Below are positions 1-7,600 of a stretch of DNA of 15,750 nt, in pieces (positions within the stretch are counted from its first letter, which is position 1; every line of letters starts with the position of its first letter). The position numbers and the translations under genes are program-made. The notes under the pieces were generated by a model that was given only the letters and a program-made list of their open reading frames with translations, made no database searches and was not told the origin of the DNA. The DNA is taken from assembly GCA_027659245.1 (NCBI GenBank), contig JAQDPW010000011.1, forward strand, positions 45,368 to 61,117, in the 5' to 3' direction. The stretch is from Streptococcaceae bacterium AM104-57 (GTDB lineage Bacteria; Bacillota; Bacilli; Lactobacillales; Streptococcaceae).

Positions 1-105
1 ATAGTGGTTTGAAATAAGATGTGAACAAAGAGATTAGGAAAGTCAAATTGATTTCTAAAAATGTTTAGAATCCGTAACGTACTATTCTAAGTTCAATACA
101 CTATA
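1..105. repeat. RUP-like repeat, copy 1
   Basis: This is one unit of a repeat seen three more times up to position 371. It starts ATAGTGG at the window edge, with one 5' T probably outside, and ends CACTATA. The ends are imperfect inverted repeats of the form TATAGTRGATTGAA. Size near 107 bp, TATA-type ends and AT-rich content fit RUP, a pneumococcal element thought to be mobilised in trans by an IS630-type transposase at TA targets. The next bases (106 on) are the second half of another copy, so this copy seems to have inserted into it. Confidence 0.75.
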
Positions 106-162
106 ATTTCTAGAAATATTTTTAGCAGTTGTAGTGTACTGTTCTAGATTCAATCTTCTATA
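106..162. repeat. RUP-like repeat, copy 2, right half only
   Basis: This stretch matches only the second half of the other copies, from ATTTCTAGAAATATTTTTAG to the TATA right end. It begins directly after the TA that closes copy 1. In intact copy 4 the same point reads AAAC-TA-ATTTCT. The break is therefore exactly where a TA-targeting element would insert, and the left half should lie just upstream of the window. Confidence 0.7.
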
Positions 163-265
163 GTGGATTGAAATAAGATGTGAACAAAGAGATTAGGGGA
201 GTCAATTTTATTTCTAGAAATATTTTAGCAATCGCGGCGTACTATTTTAAATTCAATCTACTATA
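159..265. repeat. RUP-like repeat, copy 3, complete
   Basis: This is a complete unit of about 107 bp from TATAGTGGATTG to CTACTATA, with imperfect terminal inverted repeats. Its left TATA is shared with the right end of copy 2. It encodes no protein. It is in the same orientation as the other copies. Confidence 0.78.
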
Positions 266-371
266 TAGTGGTTTGAGACAAGGTGTGAACAGAGAGATTA
301 GGAAAGTCAAACTAATTTCTAGAAATATTTTTAGCAGTTGTAGTGTACTGTTCTAGATTTAATCTGCTATA
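264..371. repeat. RUP-like repeat, copy 4, complete
   Basis: This is a complete unit of about 108 bp from TATAGTGGTTTGAG to CTGCTATA, overlapping the right end of copy 3 by a couple of bases. The interior has the AAACTAATTTCT stretch that is the likely TA target used in copy 2. Its centre and right half match copy 2 almost perfectly, so those two may be recent relatives. Confidence 0.78.
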
Positions 372-590
372 TCATTTTTGTTTCAATGCTAAGGTATATA
401 ATACAAGTTTGCCCTGTAACTTTTGCTGTAATTATAGACTGCAATGCTCATCTTTGTATCTTTATGACTAAATCTAGCTAGGATTTTTTGGATAATAAGT
501 CTATAAGTGTATGATTGAGGATTGAGGATTGAGCTTATTGCTGTTTGTGCAGAAAGGATTGCTAAAAGATAGGGTTTAGTAGTGTTTAGG
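372..590. other. Non-coding stretch between the RUP array and the small RNA gene
   Basis: I see no gene here. The only regular feature is three perfect copies of the 7-mer GATTGAG at 513-533. A minus-strand open frame covering 389-670 exists but runs straight through the terminator hairpin at 601-623 and shows no family resemblance or ribosome site, so I do not call it a gene. Confidence 0.6.
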
Positions 591-594
591 AAAA

Positions 595-623
595 TAAAAA
601 AGCTCTCTGGAAAAACCAGAAAG
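595..623 (-). terminator. Intrinsic terminator of the small RNA
   Basis: On the minus strand AAGCTTTCTGG and CCAGAGAGCTT form an 11-bp stem with one G-U pair around a five-T loop, followed by a run of six T. Confidence 0.85.
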
Positions 624-736
624 CTTGAGAGGCATCTCCATGTGAGAAATCGGTTCACACAATTTCTCAAGGTCCGCTCCTGCGTTATGACCTCCTTTGC
701 TCAATAGTAGCTCTCGCTACATATCGACTCATCGCA
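595..736 (-). ncRNA. Structured small RNA or orphan leader, family not recognised
   Basis: A consensus promoter at 743-771 should start transcription near 736 on the minus strand, and a strong intrinsic terminator ends it near 595, giving an RNA of about 140 nt. Visible hairpins are GUAGC-GAGA-GCUAC (707-720, GNRA loop), a GAGGUC/GACCUU stem (669-694) and UGAGAAAU/AUUUCUCA with an 11-base loop (643-669). CUUGAGA can instead pair with UCUCAAG just before the terminator, which would compete with the third hairpin. No convincing reading frame lies inside and no gene follows for at least 590 bases, so a stand-alone regulatory RNA is more likely than an mRNA leader. It lacks the signatures of tmRNA, RNase P RNA, SRP RNA and the T-box. 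Confidence 0.6.
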
Positions 737-742
737 AATTTT

Positions 743-771
743 ATTTTACTATAAGGTCGAAAAAAAGTCAA
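743..771 (-). promoter_or_regulatory. Promoter of the small RNA
   Basis: The minus strand reads TTGACT (771-766), 17 bases, then TAAAAT (748-743). The predicted start is about 736. The -35 box begins inside the T-run of the preceding tRNA terminator, so the two transcription units are packed end to end. Confidence 0.75.
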
Positions 772-798
772 TAAAAAAGTTCCTATAAAAAGGAACTG
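771..798 (-). terminator. Intrinsic terminator after tRNA-Thr
   Basis: On the minus strand AGTTCC (797-792) and GGAACT (783-778) form a 6-bp stem around an eight-base loop, followed by a run of T. It lies 9 bases after the tRNA 3' end. Confidence 0.8.
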
Positions 799-806
799 TT
801 AAATAA

Positions 807-879
807 TGCTAATTGCCGGGATCGAACCGGCGACCTCATCCTTACCATGGATGCGCTCTGCCTACTGAGCTAAATCAGC
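807..879 (-). tRNA. tRNA-Thr (anticodon GGU)
   Basis: The minus strand folds into a standard cloverleaf. The acceptor stem is GCUGAUU/AAUUAGC with one G-U pair, the D arm is GCUC/GAGC, the anticodon stem is CAUCC/GGAUG around loop AUGGUAA, and the T arm is GCCGG-UUCGAUC-CCGGC. The anticodon GGU reads ACC and ACU threonine codons. The discriminator base is A. The CCA end is not encoded and must be added enzymatically. The gene stands alone with its own promoter and terminator. Confidence 0.95.
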
Positions 880-889
880 TTACTTAAAA

Positions 890-918
890 AGTATACTATA
901 GAATCAAATCTTTGTCAA
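890..918 (-). promoter_or_regulatory. Promoter of tRNA-Thr
   Basis: The minus strand has a perfect TTGACA (918-913), a 17-base spacer and TATACT (895-890). The tRNA 5' end is 11 bases further on, giving a very short 5' leader for RNase P to remove. Confidence 0.85.
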
Positions 919-959
919 TAAAATATTTGATTTAAAAGTAATCAACTGTCAGTCAAGCT

Positions 960-993
960 AAAATGGCTTCAGGGAATCTCCTAAAACCATTTT
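960..993 (-). terminator. Terminator hairpin after the acyltransferase gene
   Basis: AAAATGG/CCATTTT plus an inner TTTTAGG/CCTGAAG helix with wobble pairs form a continuous 14-bp stem around a six-base loop, 3 bases after the stop codon. The T-run is only four long, so termination may be partial. Confidence 0.6.
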
Positions 994-996
994 ATT

Positions 997-1746
997 CTAA
1001 CCTAATTGATTTTGTTTTTTTTCTGGATTCCAGATAAAACTTGCGATAAAGCTAAAGATGATGGTAACAATTGCAACTAAGACAGCAAGAATCAGTGCTG
1101 GTATGCGAATAAACCACCACAAAGGATTTGGTTTTTTATTTGTATGCCATTGTTTTGTTTCCTCATCCAGACGTTGGAATTCTGATTGGATACGTTCAGC
1201 AACCATCTCAATTCCTTCATCATTCATTTTCTTAATGTCTGAGATATCGATTGGATTTCCGAAGTTCATGTCGACACGTTCACGACTGATGAGGCCTTTT
1301 AAAGTCATCGGACCAGTGTAGGTAACTGGCATGATACGTACTTTGGCCATTTTAGCAATCAGAGCTACGCCACCTTTGACATCGTTAGAATGACGACTAC
1401 CGCTTGGAAACATGATGAGAGAGCGGTCGCTCTTTTTAAGAACATTGATAGGATACTTAATAGCTGAGGCGCTAGGATTTTCCCGATCGATAGGAAAGGC
1501 ACCACACATACGAATCCACCAACCAAAGATTCGGTTGGAGAAAAGTTCCTTTTTAGCCATAAACACAAACTGTTTCGGTTTGGTCGCAAATGCCATGTAA
1601 ACAGGATCCCACCAGGTACGATGGGGAGCGACTAGGATATAGTTTTCATCTTGACTCGGAATTTTATTGGTATTATGATAATGAGCATTACCGTTGATAG
1701 ACCAGAGAATCAACATAACGAGCCCACGAAGATAAGTATAAAACAT
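997..1746 (-). CDS. Lysophospholipid (PlsC-type) acyltransferase
   Basis: This 249-residue protein has the fold signature of 1-acyl-glycerol-3-phosphate acyltransferases, which move an acyl chain onto a lysophospholipid at the inner membrane face. Motif I is HRTWWD (His42 and Asp47, the HX4D catalytic pair). Motif II is around GAFPIDRE (82-89). Motif III is FPSGSRH (113-119), where typical PlsC has FPEGTR, so the usual glutamate is a serine. A hydrophobic N-terminus and a C-terminal membrane helix (about 211-238) with a basic tail anchor it. The ATG at 1746 has AAGGAG 6 bases upstream. The gene is monocistronic and divergent from the ATPase gene. The family is clear. The exact substrate is not, because of the changed motif III. 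Confidence 0.88.
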   Translation of the reverse strand: MFYTYLRGLVMLILWSINGNAHYHNTNKIPSQDENYILVAPHRTWWDPVYMAFATKPKQFVFMAKKELFSNRIFGWWIRMCGAFPIDRENPSASAIKYPINVLKKSDRSLIMFPSGSRHSNDVKGGVALIAKMAKVRIMPVTYTGPMTLKGLISRERVDMNFGNPIDISDIKKMNDEGIEMVAERIQSEFQRLDEETKQWHTNKKPNPLWWFIRIPALILAVLVAIVTIIFSFIASFIWNPEKKQNQLG

Positions 1747-1773
1747 GGTGTCTCCTTCAAATTTCTTTCTTTT

Positions 1774-1802
1774 ATTATACCTTATCGTTGTAGGACAGGC
1801 AA
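1774..1802 (-). promoter_or_regulatory. Promoter of the acyltransferase gene
   Basis: The minus strand has TTGCCT (1802-1797), 17 bases and a perfect TATAAT (1779-1774). The 5' untranslated region would be about 20 bases and contains the AAGGAG ribosome site. Confidence 0.75.
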
Positions 1803-1862
1803 ATTTTTTTTTGTATAGGCGGAAAAGCTCTTTATATGAAATTAGAATTATTCAAAAAAAAA

Positions 1863-1871
1863 TGATATGAT
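1863..1871 (+). promoter_or_regulatory. Extended -10 promoter of the ATPase gene
   Basis: TGATATGAT is an extended -10 (TGN followed by TATGAT at 1866-1871) without a good -35. Predicted transcription starts near 1878-1879, which is the first base of the in-frame ATG at 1879. The upstream ATG at 1867 lies inside this -10 box. Confidence 0.5.
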
Positions 1872-1878
1872 AGAGATT

Positions 1879-4215
1879 ATGGATAAAAATAAAATTATAG
1901 GCTTAAGCCAATCAGAAGTTAATGAACGTCAGAAACAGGGTCAAGTCAATGATTTCAAAGCATCAGCTAGTACCAGTACTTGGCAGATTGTAAAACGAAA
2001 TGTTTTTACTCTCTTCAATGCTTTAAACTTTGCTATTGCCTTAGCACTCGCCTTTGTTCAAGCCTGGAGTAACCTAGTTTTCTTTGCGGTTATCTGCTTT
2101 AATGCTTTTTCAGGAATTGTAACCGAGCTTCGAGCTAAACATATGGTTGACAAACTGAATCTTTTGAATAAGGAAAAGATCACGACCATTCGTGATGGGC
2201 AAGAGGTAGCTTTGGATCCAGAAGAGCTTGTTTTGGATGATGTGATTCGCTTGTCTGCAGGGGATCAAATTCCAAGTGATGCAATTGTATTAGAAGGTTT
2301 TGCAGAAGTCAATGAAGCCATGTTAACGGGAGAAAGTGATTTGGTGCAAAAAGAAGTAGAAGACCTAATGTTGTCAGGTAGCTTTCTTGCAAGTGGTTCT
2401 GTCCTCGCTCAGGTACATCATGTTGGGGCGGATAACTATGCTGCTAAACTCATGCTTGAAGCTAAGACAGTGAAGCCGATTAACTCTCGTATCATGAAAT
2501 CGCTAGACCGGTTAGCTGGTTTTACTGGGAAAATTATCATTCCTTTTGGTATTGCTCTCTTGCTTGAAGCCTTGGTCTTAAAAGGTCTGCCACTCAAGTC
2601 TTCTGTAGTCAATTCATCCACAGCTCTTTTGGGGATGTTGCCTAAAGGTATAGCCCTTTTGACCATCACCTCTCTCTTAACTGCTGTTATCAAGCTTGGG
2701 TTGAAAAAGGTTTTGGTGCAGGAGATGTATTCTGTTGAGACCTTGGCGCGCGTGGATATGCTCTGTTTGGACAAGACGGGCACCATCACCCAAGGGAAGA
2801 TGCAGGTTGAGACAGTCCTTCCTCTTACGCAAGCTTACGACAAAGATACCATTGCCAAAATACTAACCAGCTATATGGCACACAGTGAGGATAAAAATCC
2901 AACAGCTCAAGCTATTCGAAAGCGTTTTGCGGGAGTGGTAGCTTATCCGATGATTTCTAGTCTTCCATTTTCAAGTGATCGAAAATGGGGAGCAATGGAG
3001 TTGGAAGGTCTAGGAACTGTTTTCCTAGGCGCACCGGAGATGTTGTTGGATGCTGAAGTTCCTGAAGCTAGAGAAGCTCTTGAACGAGGATCTCGTGTCT
3101 TGGTGTTAGCGCTCAGTCAAGAAAAACTTGACCATCACAAGCCACAAAAGCCATCTGATATTCAGGCTTTGGCTTTGCTTGAGATTCTAGATCCGATTCG
3201 AGAAGGTGCTGCTGAGACGCTAGACTATCTTCGTTCTCAGGAAGTGGGATTGAAAATTATCTCTGGTGATAATCCAGTTACCGTTTCAAGTATTGCTCAA
3301 AAAGCTGGTTTTGCAGACTATCAGAGCTATGTAGATTGTTCGAAAATTACGGATGAGGAATTGGTTGCTATGGCGGAGGAGACTGCGATTTTCGGACGTG
3401 TCTCGCCTCATCAAAAGAAACTAATCATCCAAACTCTAAAAAAAGCAGGACATACGACTGCTATGACAGGGGATGGTGTCAATGATATCCTAGCTCTCCG
3501 TGAGGCAGACTGTTCCATCGTTATGGCTGAAGGAGATCCAGCGACTCGTCAGATTGCAAATCTGGTTCTCTTGAATTCAGATTTCAATGATGTTCCTGAG
3601 ATTCTCTTCGAAGGTCGTCGTGTGGTCAATAACATTGCCCACATTGCTCCAATTTTCTTAATTAAGACCATCTATTCTTTCCTGTTAGCAATCATCTGTA
3701 TCGCCAGTGCTTTTCTGGGACGGTCTGAGTGGATCTTGATTTTCCCCTTCATTCCGATTCAGATAACTATGATTGACCAGTTCGTGGAAGGTTTCCCACC
3801 GTTTGTATTAACTTTTGAACGAAATATCAAACCTGTGGAACAAAACTTCCTCAGAAAATCCATGCTTCGTGCACTACCAAGTGCCTTGATGGTAGTCTTT
3901 AGTGTTCTCTTTGTTAAAATTTTTGGAACCAGTCAAGGTTGGTCAGTCATTGAAATTTCGACACTTTTGTATTATCTGTTGGCATCGATTGGATTCATGT
4001 CTGTCGTTAGAGCTTGCTTGCCATTTAGCCTGTGGCGTGTGTTATTGATTATTTGGTCAGTTGGAGGTTTCCTTGGAACAGCTCTATTCCCAAGAATCCA
4101 AAAATTGCTTGAAATTTCAACACTTACAGGTCAAACATTGCCTATCTATGGCATTATGATGCTCGTCTTTATTGTGATTTTCATACTGACAAGTCGTTAT
4201 CAATCTAGAAAATAG
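1879..4215 (+). CDS. P-type cation-transporting ATPase, CtpE-like
   Basis: This is an ATP-driven cation pump of the HAD-IC P-type family, 778 residues from the ATG at 1879. Numbering from the upstream ATG at 1867, the actuator motif TGES is at 154-157, the phosphorylation motif DKTGT has its Asp at 302, the nucleotide-binding KWGAM follows, and the hinge TGDGVND is at 534-540. Paired N-terminal helices (about 40-80), a pair before the P-domain with MLPKG replacing the usual PEG-type kink, and six C-terminal helices (about 595-778) complete the fold. There is no N-terminal heavy-metal domain or CPC motif, so it is not a P1B metal pump. The layout resembles the CtpE group, linked to calcium in mycobacteria. 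Transport of Ca2+ or another light cation is inferred. I prefer the 1879 start because the 1867 ATG overlaps the -10 box and neither has a good ribosome site. Confidence 0.88.
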   Translation: MDKNKIIGLSQSEVNERQKQGQVNDFKASASTSTWQIVKRNVFTLFNALNFAIALALAFVQAWSNLVFFAVICFNAFSGIVTELRAKHMVDKLNLLNKEKITTIRDGQEVALDPEELVLDDVIRLSAGDQIPSDAIVLEGFAEVNEAMLTGESDLVQKEVEDLMLSGSFLASGSVLAQVHHVGADNYAAKLMLEAKTVKPINSRIMKSLDRLAGFTGKIIIPFGIALLLEALVLKGLPLKSSVVNSSTALLGMLPKGIALLTITSLLTAVIKLGLKKVLVQEMYSVETLARVDMLCLDKTGTITQGKMQVETVLPLTQAYDKDTIAKILTSYMAHSEDKNPTAQAIRKRFAGVVAYPMISSLPFSSDRKWGAMELEGLGTVFLGAPEMLLDAEVPEAREALERGSRVLVLALSQEKLDHHKPQKPSDIQALALLEILDPIREGAAETLDYLRSQEVGLKIISGDNPVTVSSIAQKAGFADYQSYVDCSKITDEELVAMAEETAIFGRVSPHQKKLIIQTLKKAGHTTAMTGDGVNDILALREADCSIVMAEGDPATRQIANLVLLNSDFNDVPEILFEGRRVVNNIAHIAPIFLIKTIYSFLLAIICIASAFLGRSEWILIFPFIPIQITMIDQFVEGFPPFVLTFERNIKPVEQNFLRKSMLRALPSALMVVFSVLFVKIFGTSQGWSVIEISTLLYYLLASIGFMSVVRACLPFSLWRVLLIIWSVGGFLGTALFPRIQKLLEISTLTGQTLPIYGIMMLVFIVIFILTSRYQSRK

Positions 4216-4222
4216 AGAAAGA

Positions 4223-4247
4223 CTGCAATCCATGGTTGCGGTTTTCT
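4223..4247 (+). terminator. Terminator of the ATPase gene
   Basis: CTGCAATC and GGTTGCGG form an 8-bp stem with two wobble pairs around CAT, followed by TTTTCTT, 8 bases after the stop codon. Confidence 0.65.
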
Positions 4248-4394
4248 TATACGACGAATCTATCAGGCATCTGAGGCGGAAGGCCTACGTGTCTATCATC
4301 TATCGGTGAACCCAAGAGCGACTCTCAAGCCTGCTTGTATTGAGGTAGCAGCTTCAAATGTATGTGGCTAGACTATTTGAAGTTTGAAGAAATA

Positions 4395-4500
4395 ATACTC
4401 TTCGAAAATCTCTTCAAATCAGGTCAGTGCTATCTGCAATCTCGAAGCTGTACTTAGAGCAACTTGTGGTTGACTCCCTAGTTTGATTTTTCTTGAGTAT
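4395..4500. repeat. Intergenic inverted-repeat-bounded element found widely in mitis-group streptococci
   Basis: The element begins ATACTCTTCGAAAATC and ends GATTTTTCTTGAGTAT. The outer ATACTC/GAGTAT match perfectly and inner AAAATC/GATTTT pair again, so the ends form a terminal inverted repeat. I recognise the opening ACTCTTCGAAAATCTCTTCA and the closing CCTAGTTTG...TTGAGTAT from many pneumococcal intergenic regions. No reading frame is present. It resembles a small non-autonomous element, though I cannot name its parent transposon. Confidence 0.6.
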
Positions 4501-4591
4501 AAAAACTGTCAGATCAAATCGTATCTCTCCGAACAGAAACATGAAAGTAAGGTGTATAGAGCTCGTAAGAGGACGCGAAAGTCTGTAACCT

Positions 4592-4640
4592 AAAAAAGAA
4601 CTAGATAAATCCACTAAGTGTGGTTAGTCTAGTTCTTTTT
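4592..4640 (-). terminator. Bidirectional terminator, SNF2 gene side
   Basis: AAAAAGAACTAGA and TCTAGTTCTTTTT form a long outer stem with an inner CCAC/GTGG hairpin. Both strands end in a T-run, so it can stop SNF2 transcripts from the right and readthrough from the left. It starts 4 bases after the SNF2 stop codon. Confidence 0.8.
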
Positions 4641-4643
4641 CAC

Positions 4644-7600
4644 TTATTCAACACCTAAGATTTCTTTAATATCATCAACGCTTAGATTGCTTCTGCTTTC
4701 TTGTCCTTCAAGGACGGTGTTGAAGAGTTCTTTTTTACTTTCTTGGAGTTCTTGGATTTTTTCCTCTATGGTTCCAAGGGTGATGAGGCGATAGACATCA
4801 ACTTGTTTGGTCTGGCCAAGGCGGTGGCTTCGTCCGATAGCTTGCATCTCGACTGCTGGATTCCACCAGAGGTCACAGAGGATGACAGTATCAGCTCCTG
4901 TTAGATTAAGTCCTGTTCCACCTGCTTTTAGGGAAATGAGGAAGCAGTCTTTTTCTCCCTGATTGAAGAGATTGACCATCTCTTGACGTTTATCTGAAGG
5001 GGTTTGTCCTGTGATTTTAAAGTGAGATAATCCCTTTTTCTCTAGTTCTTGCTCAATGAGATCAAGCATAGAGGTGAATTGTGAAAAGATAAGTGGTCGT
5101 GATCCTTTTTCACGAATGGTGTCTAGGAGCTCGAATAAGCTGTCCATTTTTCCACTATCCCCTGTGTAGTCTTCTAAAAAGAGCGCTGGGGTATTACAGA
5201 TTTGTCTAAGTCGGGTCAGTCCTGCTAAGATTTCAATTTTATGACGTTTAATCTCATCAGCGCTGGCTCCTGCAATCATTTCTTGCATGCGTCGAAGTTG
5301 AGCTAGATAGAGTGTTTTTTGTGAACTGCTGAGTTCATTGCTGTAGAGGTGCTCGTTCAGTTCAGGCAATTCTGTCAGAACTTCGTCTTTTTTCCTACGC
5401 AGAACAAAAGGTTGAATTAGTTTGGCAACGAGTTGAGGTGACAATTTTGAAAATTCCTTTTTACTTGGTAGGAGTCCTGGTAATACTATCTGGAAAATAG
5501 ACCAAATTTCTTCGAGACGGTTTTCGATAGGAGTTCCAGATAGGGCATAGCAGGTCTTGACATCAAATTCTCTCAAAGCTTGTGCTGTTTTGGTCTGACT
5601 ATTTTTTATCATCTGTGCTTCATCTAAGATGAGGTAGTCGTAAGACTGCTTTTGATAGTGTTCAAGGTCAGATCGAAAAGATGGATAGCTTGTAATAGTG
5701 ATAGTGGCAGAGTTTTCGATTTGTTTGATACGCTCAGTTTTTGTGCCATAGGCCACTTCAACCTGTTTGTGAGGTACAAATTTTCGGAATTCTTCTTTCC
5801 AATTGTAAAGAAGGCTGGCTGGAGCTAGGATAAGAGCTTTCTGGTCTGGTTTAAGGTTGGCTTCCAGAAGAGTGATGGTTTGCAAGGTTTTCCCTAGCCC
5901 CATGTCGTCCGCCAGGATTCCTCCAAAATGATAATGATCCAGCATACTCAGCCACTTGACTCCTTCTTTTTGATAGGAGCGGAGTTTGGCCTTGACTTCA
6001 TAAGGCTTGATATCAAATTCTTCAGGGTGAGTCAGATCATAAGCCATCTTTTTGAAATCACGAGAAAAATTGACATGTTCATTGTCTTTGAAGATTTCAG
6101 AAAGGCTAAAGGCACGAGATTTGTGCATCTTGATTTTTCCGTCTGAAAATTTAGCACGAAGATCTTGGAGACTTTGGGCAACCTTGAGACTTTCATCGTC
6201 AAAGACTAGAACCTTTCCTTGCTTGGTTTGGTAGTGGCTTTCTTGATTCCATAAAGCTTGGATAGCTTTTTCAACCTCATCTTCTGAAATCATAGAAAAA
6301 TCAAACTGAACTGAAAGGAAGCCCTCGTCGTCAAAAATGTCAATAACAGCAGGATCTTCTACTAAGAGTTTTTCAAGCGATTCATCTAGTTGAACTTGAC
6401 CCAGAGTACGAAAACGGGGGAGTTCTTTTAGGAAGAAATCAACGATTTTGATTTTAGAAAGACTATGAAATTCCTCTTTGAAACCAGCAGAAAGTAGTTG
6501 ATGATAGATTTTTCTAGCTTTGCTAGCTTGGTAAGTATAGGGGAGGGTTAAGAGATCTTGTTTAGAATGGACTTGCTTTTCTCCAAAGGACCACATCATG
6601 TTGAGGGCAATTTCGTTTCTAGTCTTGGAGAAGGCAAAGGTGGGGATAAAGTCATGGATTTGTAATTCATCTGGAATACTGATAGGAACATAGTTTGAGA
6701 TGATAGTACAGATTTGCATGAGTTCAGCCTTATTTTCCTGTGAAAAGATAAGAGGAGAACTTTCTTGATAATGATAGATCCAAGTAGCTAATTTATCTAA
6801 AAAGTAACGGTGCTCTTTTTTGATGATGTGGAAGTGATTGTGCCGAATCCAAAGTTTTTCTTGAATAATGAAACCAAAATAAGCTGTATTGATGATTTCA
6901 TAATGGTTATCAGATTTGACAACTTTAAAAATTTCTTCTTCTGGGATAAAGGGATTATCATCTAAGAATATAAGAGGATATTCGGCTTTTGAGGTTACAT
7001 ATTGAAAGACGTCTAAAGCTTGAAAAAGTGGCACGAGGTCGTTTAAATAGCTAACAGGAGCCTCTAAATAGCGTCCGCAATCTCTAGGGCTAATGCCATA
7101 ACTGAAGCTGAGATGAGAATATTCATTTCTGTCGATGAAATATTTTTTGATATAGAGAATAAGATTTTGGGATGCTTGGTTAAACTGATCCAAGGATAAT
7201 CTGATTGTCCCGATTTTCTGTGAAACAAAGTAATCTTCCTGTTGAAAAATGAGAAAAATGAAGTGAGCTATATCCTTGATAACATAGGCACGAGGAGCCT
7301 GTTCCACCTGTAGTTTTAAGGTCCAGAATAGGCTATGATTTCGAATTTCGAATTGTCCATGAAGTGCAAGTGAAGGCGCCACCGCTTTTTCTTCTAGCAG
7401 TTCGTCTTGGAGCTCTTCAGATGGCAAAGTAGGAATCAGTTGGCTGGCAAAACTTGGTTTATGACTAGATTTACGAATGCGTTCTTGAATAACTTGGGGG
7501 AGACTACGAAAGTAGAGATCCATGGCAACCCAGTGTTTACAAACTCCCTGATTTTGGAAATCCTTACATTCGCAATGAAAGCCAGTCAAATCGAAGTGTT

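Larger units (their letters stand above)
4216..4643. other. Gene-poor stretch between the ATPase and SNF2 genes
   Basis: No gene can be supported in these 428 bases. The stretch holds the ATPase terminator, a 51-codon frame (4216-4368) that continues the ATPase frame after its stop and could be a degraded coding remnant, a 106-bp repeat-like element (4395-4500), about 90 bases without recognisable content, and the SNF2 terminator. Confidence 0.6.

Noticed and set aside
513..533. Three GATTGAG repeats as possible iterons or a CRISPR remnant
   Set aside because: There are only three 7-mers with no spacers, no partner protein and no other origin features. Slippage is the simplest explanation.
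389..670. 93-residue minus-strand open frame
   Set aside because: It runs through the strong terminator and stems of the small RNA, has no ribosome site, and its translation has no recognisable features.
595..736. T-box, tmRNA, SRP RNA or common riboswitch
   Set aside because: The conserved T-box sequence, tmRNA tag and tRNA-like ends, the SRP apical motif and the core motifs of fluoride, ZTP, Mn2+ and preQ1 switches were looked for by eye and not found.
1058..1600. Plus-strand open frames opposite the acyltransferase gene
   Set aside because: They are antisense shadows of a clear gene, without ribosome sites or promoter.
4414..4614. 66-residue minus-strand frame in the ATPase-SNF2 gap
   Set aside because: It overlaps the inverted-repeat element and the SNF2 terminator and has no coding features.
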